Of a DNA stretch of 64,000 nucleotides, positions 59,180-64,000 are shown one piece after another; position 1 is the stretch's first letter; each line of letters opens with the position of its first letter. A model generated the notes under the pieces. It made no database searches, had not been told where the DNA came from, and saw only the letters and a list, made by a program, of their open reading frames with translations. Both the position numbers and the translations under genes were made by a program. This DNA comes from Symbiodinium natans (lineage: Eukaryota; Sar; Dinophyceae; Suessiales; Symbiodiniaceae): NCBI GenBank assembly GCA_905221605.1, contig CAJNDS010002290.1:77501-141500 (forward strand), read 5' to 3'.

Positions 59180-59388
59180 CCCTAAACCCTAAACCTGAAG
59201 CCCTAAGCCCCTAAACCCTAAACCCTGAACCCCATCCGTTGCTGGGGAAGGCTTCCAGTTGTCGGTGTTCCAGATCGAGCTCCCCCCTCCAATCCTTGAA
59301 ACTTGAGACGCTCGTAAACCCTAAACCCTAAACCCTAAACCCTAAACCCTAAACCCTAAACCCTAAACCCTAAGCCCTAAACCCCCCA
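59180..59388 (-). repeat. CCCTAAA arrays
   Basis: C-rich blocks at 59175-59235 and 59316-59388. Confidence 0.94.
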
Positions 59389-59396
59389 ACCCCCAG

Positions 59397-59480
59397 GTGG
59401 TGGCACCTGGGAGACGTGGACCGTGCAGTCACCCGGCTGGGCAGCAGTCTATGTACAGCTCCGTCTGCATCGCTGCCTCT
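59397..59480 (+). CDS. Possible exon Q
   Basis: Acceptor AACCCCCAG. A frame with two leading nucleotides reads GGTWETWTVQSPGWAAVYVQ. It has tryptophans but no KK.WCC. The phase to its neighbours is unresolved. Confidence 0.3.
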
Positions 59481-59504
59481 GCTATCCACACTGAAAGGCT
59501 GGTT

Positions 59505-59630
59505 GGGTTTAGGGTTTAGGGTTTAGGGTTTAGGGTTTAGGGTTTAGGGTTTAGGGTTTAGGGTTTAGGGTTTTGGGTTTAGGGTTCAGGGGTTCGTGGT
59601 TGGGGTTTAGGGTTTAGGGTTCAGGGTTGG
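59505..59630 (+). repeat. TTTAGGG array
   Basis: Ten pure heptamers then degenerate ones. Confidence 0.95.
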
Positions 59631-59843
59631 CTCTGCAAGTGAGGCATTGTTGTTTCGGGTTTGTTGCGAACACGCATTTTCCTACAAGGGTTTAGGGTTT
59701 AGGGGAGTGTCTTGCTTTGCTGCAGTATGGGAGGCCTTTTGTTCTGGACTTGTGCCCTGAAGAGGGTTCCGGGTTGAGGGGTTTCAGGGTTTACAGTGCT
59801 TGCCCCAGCCAGCGCTTGCAGCACTCAGCATGTGACGACACAA

Positions 59844-59912
59844 ACCCTAAATCCTAAACCCTAAACCCTAAACCCTAAACCCTAAGCCCTAATATAAACC
59901 CTAAACCCTAAT
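59844..59912 (-). repeat. CCCTAAA array
   Basis: C-rich heptamers before exon R. Confidence 0.93.
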
Positions 59913-59934
59913 TGAATGGCATAAGCCATCCAAG

Positions 59935-62900
59935 GAGGAGGTACTATTGCTGCGACCATTTCACGGCGGCGTGGATTGCAGAAGAGATCTTCAATTGACT
60001 TCGGGTTTAGGGTTTAGGGTTTTGGGTTTAGGGTTTAGGGTTAGGGTTTAGGGTTTAGGGTTTAGGGTTTAGGGTTTAGGGTTTAGGGTTTAGGGTTTAG
60101 GGTTTAGGGTTTAGGGTTTAGGGTTTAGAGTTTAGGGTTTAGGGTTTAGGGTTTAGGGTTTAGGACAGTCGACGGATGGTGAGGTGTAGCCAGCTTTCCA
60201 TCAAGCCTCTTGCGCCCACGTGTTTGACAAGCACCAGCTCCCATCCTTGCGTCCTAAACCGCTTGATCCTAAAGAGTGAAGTGTATAAACCTTAAGCCCT
60301 ATAGTGGAAGCCCTAAACCCAAAACCCTAAACCCCAAACCCCAAACCCTAAACCCGAACGCCCTAAACCCTAAACCCGAAATCCTAAACCCTAAACCCTA
60401 AACCCTAAACCCTAAACCCTAAACCCTAAACCCTAAACCCTAAACCCTAAACTCTAAACCCTAAACCCTAAACCCTAAACCCTAAACCCTAAACCCTAAA
60501 CCCTAAACCCTTGAACCCTAAATCCGTCAACCCTTTGAACCCTTTTAAACACCAAGGTGGGCTGCGAGCATTGGGACTGCAACTACGCCGTGGACTCCGT
60601 AGACGTCGCACGGCTCAGACAGCCTAAACCCTAAACCCTAAACCCTAGACCCTAACCCTAAACCCTAAAGCCTAAACCCTAAACCCTAAACCCTAAACCC
60701 TAACTTCGAGAATCGCCCAACTGAGGCCTGGGATCCCTTCAAGAAGGACTACTGCTGTGACAAGGCAAGGGTTTAGGGTTTAGGGCTTACGTAGGGTTTC
60801 GGGTTTAGGGTTTAGGGTTTAGGGTCTAGGGTTTCGGGTTTAGGGTTTAGGGTTTAGGGTCTGGAGAGTCCCAGAGAGGGGCCCCTGGGAGTTGAAGAGT
60901 TCAGGGAGCAGTTGTTTTATATATAGATATATTATTATTATGAGTATGATGATTATTATTATAACTATTATTATTATTATTATTATTATTGCTTGCGTTT
61001 TTTGTGTTGGGGAGTTATTTAGAAAGTTTTCGGGAGCTTTGGGGTTAGTTCAGGGAGTTTCAACTAAGGAGCTTTAGGGAGTTTGAGAGTTTTCGGGGGG
61101 CGTTTAAAGTTTCGGGGAGTTTAGGCCAGGGACTTCGGGGGGTTTTGGGGGGATTTTGCGTTGTGGTGTGTTCTTTTCCTCCCTTGCTGTGTAATGACGT
61201 CGAACGGAAGAAGAAAGTGTACTAAATCCTAAACCGTGACAGGGTTTAGGGTTTAGGGTTTAGGGTTTAGGGTTTAGGGTTTAGGGTTTAGGGTTTAGGG
61301 TTTAGGGTCTCTGCGACTTGGTTGGGGACCCGTGTTGAAGCGGCACCTGAACCCTGCAACCGTTCGTTTGCAATGCGCGTGTCGTTCGGCGCGTCGAAAC
61401 TTTGTTTTTCGAGTTCGGGGTTCTAGGGGTCTAGGGTCTAGGGTTTAGGGTTTAGGGTTTAGGGTTTAGGGTTTAGGGTTTAGGGTTTAGGGTTTAGGGT
61501 GAGAGCCCATTTGTGCCAAGATGGGGTAGGGCGACGCAGTAGAAACGGCCAAAGGCATGCGAGTTGTGCCGAGGGCCCAGCAGACCAAAACCTTAAACCC
61601 TACACCCCAAAACCCTGAAGCCTGAACCCCTAAACTCTAAACCCTAAACCCCAAACCCCAAACCCCAAACCCCAAACCCTAAACCCTAAACCCTAAACCC
61701 TAAACCCTAAACCCTAAACCCCTAGAACCCCGAAACCCTAAAGCCGCTTAAAACCATGGCCAGGCCGGCGTCGGCTGTGAGGACGACACTCAGCCAGAAG
61801 CGTCTCGGCTTAGCAGCAGGGTTTAGGGTTTAGGGTTTAGGGTTTAGGGTTCAGGGTTTAGGGTTTAGGGTTAGGATTTAGGGTTTGGGGTTTTTGAGCT
61901 TAGGATCCCGAGAGACCAGTGGCACTAGACTTGGGGTTTACCTTAACCGGGGCTTTAACTGTGCCGAGTTTAGGGTTTAGAGCCCAAACCCTCCACTAAA
62001 CTTAAACCCTGAACCCTGAACCCTGAACCCTGAACCCTGAACCCTAAACCCTAAACCCTAAACCCTAAACCCTGAACCCCCCCAAACCCCCCTAAACCCC
62101 CGCAAAGACCCCCGCAAAGACCCCCAAAGAGCCTGGGCCGGGTACCGCTTCATCCCGCAAAAAGAAGGAAGAGCTCTTCGACTGCGACGCCGGGCTGCCC
62201 AAGTGGGAGAAGGGCTGGTCAGCACTGAAGAAAGGCCCTGGGTTTAGGGGGTTTGGGGTTTAGGGTTTAGGGTTTAGGGTTTAGGGTTTAGGGGTTTGGG
62301 GGAGTTTGGGGGGCTTACTGCAGGGGCTTTAGAGGGGCTGACATCACCTTAAGGTGGGCACGAAACCCTAGCCCCTAAACTCTAGTCTTTCTTACCCCTG
62401 GGTTGATGAGCGAGTTTCAGATGGGAAGGCAGCAGTTCATATAGAATTCCGTAACTGCAAGTATAAAGGGATACAGGGTGCCTAATGATTAGAAAGGTGG
62501 AACGACGCTTAACGACCAGTGCACACAAGCTTCTGACAGGCTACTGCTGCAAGTACAAGAACGTCGCATGCGACCCCTTCGACTGTGCAGCTTGGAAGCA
62601 GCGGTCCCTTGAAGATTCCGCGTGAGAATGAGGAGTCTCATCTTCACGGTACCCAAAGGAGGGTGCCATATTTTGGGAGTAAACTCTCCGGATGCTAGAC
62701 TCGTCCTCGCCGTATCCAGCGGTGCCTTGAATGACATTGCGGCTTGCCGCTCTCAGGCATCTAACCCTTAACCCTAAACCCTTCACCATAAACCCTCAAC
62801 CCTCAACCCTCAACCCTCAACCCTAAACCCTAAACCCTAAACCCTAAGCCCTAAGCCCTAAGCCCTAAGCCCTGCAGCCCAGGACTTCGAGGTCGAAGAC

Positions 62901-64000
62901 TACAAGCAGAAGTGGTCGGGGACAAAGAAGCTCTGGTGACTCGTCACGACTTACGTCGTCTTTATCAGGGTTTAGGGTCCAGGGTTTGGGGTTTAGGGTT
63001 TAGGGCTAGGGTTTAGGGGCAGAGTCTAGATACCAATTCCTCAAGCTGACCGCCGACATGGGTTTCGATCCCTCGGACACCTCGATCAAGTCTCACAGCA
63101 ATGTCGAGTGGAATCCGTACTCTCAACATTACTGGTGGTCGTGGTGGGTAGTGGTAGTGGTAGTGGTGGTGCTGGTGCTGGTGCTGTTGCTGTTGCTGGT
63201 AATGGTCGTGGTCGTCGTCGTCTAGTAGTAGGCTCACGGCCCGTAGAACGCCGTGGGCCGGAGCTGCCATTTGCGAATCTTGCTTCTGTGTTGGTCTGGC
63301 TGGCTGCTCTGCGGGGTAGCAGGGGGGGGGGGGGATAATCACGTGCATAAGTACGCGCGGACGCTGCGGGGCGTGTTGTCCGATACGCGATGTGGAATGA
63401 AAGCCGACAGGGTCGCTTGCCATGGAAGGTTCTGGTGTCACTTCGGCGAGCTCTCCTGGGCAGGTGGTTGAACCTTCAGTCGGCTTGCGTGTCGAACACT
63501 TTGATTCGAGCAGCGCATCAGGTTTATAAGTGCTCTTGCCGGGACGCAGTGCATCGACAGGAGCTGGGAAGGTCTTAAACAGTTCTTGCCGAAGCACTTG
63601 GTGCTCAAAGTCCAAGGCGCCCTCAATGAGGAGGTTCCAAAGACCGTGCACCAGTGGATGTGGCGTATGCATGTTTTCCACGAAGGCTACCTGAGCCCAG
63701 CAGACTTCCTCAACAAGCTGCGAACGATTGTGTGAAAATAGGCCTCGACGAAGTAGTTTCAGAGCGATGTTAAACACTACTTTTTCAGCGACATTCCTTG
63801 GAAACAGCACAAACGCACTGTAAAATCACTAATTTACGAGATGCCAATTCTTCGAATCCTACACGGCGTTTAACGGGCCGTGCACCTAGTAGTAGCAGCA
63901 GAATTAGCACTAGTAGGAGCCGATTGGTGGATGGCTAAGGTGCTGCCAGAAGAAGCATGTCGGCTGCGAACCTGACACGCCCGGCTTCGACTGCGTGGCT
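59935..64000 (+). CDS. WCC-motif exons R, S, T, T2, U, V, W, X (gene runs off the window)
   Basis: R 59935-59965 (RRYYCCDHFT, GC donor GCGGCG). S 60557-60598 (VGCEHWDCNYAVDS, donor GTAGAC). T 60711-60764 (NRPTEAWDPFKKDYCCDK, GC donor GCAAGG). T2 61764-61820 (AGVGCEDDTQPEASRLSSR, donor GTTTAG). U 62165-62234 (KEELFDCDAGLPKWEKGWSA LKK, GC donor GCCCTG). V 62540-62619 (YCCKYKNVACDPFDCAAWKQ RSLEDS, GC donor GCGTGA). W 62883-62935 (DFEVEDYKQKWSGTKKL plus TG, donor GTGACT). X 63940 to beyond 64000 (CCQKKHVGCEPDTPGFDC). All seven junctions keep phase and each restores the motif: CC-DHFT|V-GC, CC-DK|AGV-GC, KKG|YCC and KKLW|CC. This is the best-supported stretch of the giant repeat gene. Confidence 0.82.
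60003..60165 (+). repeat. TTTAGGG array, about 23 units, in the R-S intron
   Basis: G-rich array beginning about 38 bp after exon R. Confidence 0.97.
60303..60512 (-). repeat. CCCTAAA array, about 28 units, in the R-S intron
   Basis: C-rich array before exon S. Together with 60003-60165 it gives a G-rich then C-rich inverted pair inside one intron. Confidence 0.97.
60625..60703 (-). repeat. CCCTAAA array in the 112-bp S-T intron
   Basis: Most of this very short intron (60599-60710) is C-rich heptamers. Confidence 0.95.
60771..60862 (+). repeat. TTTAGGG array after exon T
   Basis: G-rich heptamers starting 6 bp after the proposed GC donor. Confidence 0.94.
60915..60992. repeat. (ATT)n microsatellite
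   Basis: ATT/ATG trinucleotides in the T-T2 intron. Confidence 0.9.
61241..61500 (+). repeat. TTTAGGG arrays (61241-61307, 61430-61500)
   Basis: Pure G-rich heptamers, with unique sequence between. Confidence 0.96.
61585..61735 (-). repeat. CCCTAAA/CCCCAAA array before exon T2
   Basis: About 18 C-rich units. Confidence 0.95.
61821..61895 (+). repeat. TTTAGGG array starting at a splice donor
   Basis: The first GTTTAG is the predicted donor of exon T2. Confidence 0.95.
61966..62100. repeat. G-rich to C-rich junction before exon U
   Basis: GTTTAGGGTTTAGAGCCCAAACCCTCC passes (in pieces) from G-rich to C-rich. A (CCCTGAA)n then CCCTAAA array follows to about 62075. Confidence 0.9.
62240..62310 (+). 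repeat. TTTAGGG array after exon U
   Basis: G-rich heptamers starting within 6 bp of the GC donor. Confidence 0.94.
62782..62876 (-). repeat. CCCTCAA/CCCTAAA/CCCTAAG array before exon W
   Basis: Three homogeneous variant blocks in order. Confidence 0.95.
62963..63020 (+). repeat. TTTAGGG array after exon W
   Basis: Short irregular G-rich array. Confidence 0.88.
63021..63939. other. W-X intron, mostly unique
   Basis: Holds (GGT)n/(GCT)n trinucleotide runs at 63130-63235 and a 265-codon open frame on the minus strand (63013-63810). The His/Gln-rich middle of that frame is a product of the trinucleotide runs. Its ends (such as DIAVRLDRGVRGIETHVGG) look more protein-like. With no homologue recognised I treat it as intron. 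Confidence 0.45.

Noticed and set aside
63040-63080. GGGTTTCGATCCC as a tRNA B box
   Set aside because: No matching acceptor stem, D arm or anticodon arm around it.
63013-63810. 265-codon frame on the minus strand
   Set aside because: Lies inside a well-supported + strand intron. Its centre is made of trinucleotide repeats and no domain is recognisable. The ends are protein-like enough to deserve a database search.
1-64000. True chromosome end
   Set aside because: Arrays occur throughout in both orientations, mixed with exons. None extends to a window edge, so these are interstitial.

Overview
The window reads as nuclear DNA of a dinoflagellate. I cannot name the genus. Four things point there. 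The telomere-type heptamer TTTAGGG/CCCTAAA is everywhere. All gene pieces I can support lie on the + strand. Exons are tiny, usually begin right after AG (often AG|G), and are spliced from both GT and GC donors. Codons are GC-rich. Only one long intact reading frame exists, an intronless gene at 46025-48346 encoding 773 aa with a TPR region and CCCH-type zinc fingers. All other coding sequence is cut into exons of about 30-110 nt.

Layout. 1-29 kb: scattered small exons of several unidentified genes, including a PPPDE (desumoylating-peptidase-like) domain split over 13492-16465 and a secreted-protein start at 19695. 29.3-39.1 kb: repeated acidic exons (types DVDAVPVEGSED and DLAGAPEGSED), part of them amplified as a 287-bp tandem array that is split by a 2.4-kb insertion (31859-34281) with 9-bp terminal inverted repeats and a 5-bp target duplication. 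40.3-45.1 kb: repeated exons of the type HGLHWDSHLHGYVD. 45.6-64 kb: repeated exons of a cysteine motif, W..KK.WCC-x5-[GA]C..P[YFW][DN]C, running off the right edge. Reading phase is kept across most of the junctions I could rebuild, so 29-64 kb may be one giant exon-repeat gene or several adjacent ones. The 773-aa gene would then sit inside a 3.3-kb intron.

The space between exons is filled with more than a hundred interstitial telomere-like arrays, the longest about 330 bp, plus short palindromic MITE-like elements, microsatellites and minisatellites. The arrays follow a rule: C-rich CCCTAAA tends to lie just before an exon and G-rich TTTAGGG just after it. Each exon therefore looks like a telomere-capped mini-chromosome, and each intron like a head-to-head telomere fusion. 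Several arrays supply the splice donor itself (GTTTAGGG). At least one array (14.9 kb) has grown inside a MITE at a CCCTAA seed that is still unexpanded in a second copy at 20.1 kb. Homologous cysteine-motif units carry introns at many different positions, which points to repeated intron gain.

All exon calls come from reading splice signals and phase by eye. There is no transcript evidence. Calls in 1-29 kb are weaker, because GC-rich exons are often open in all three frames.
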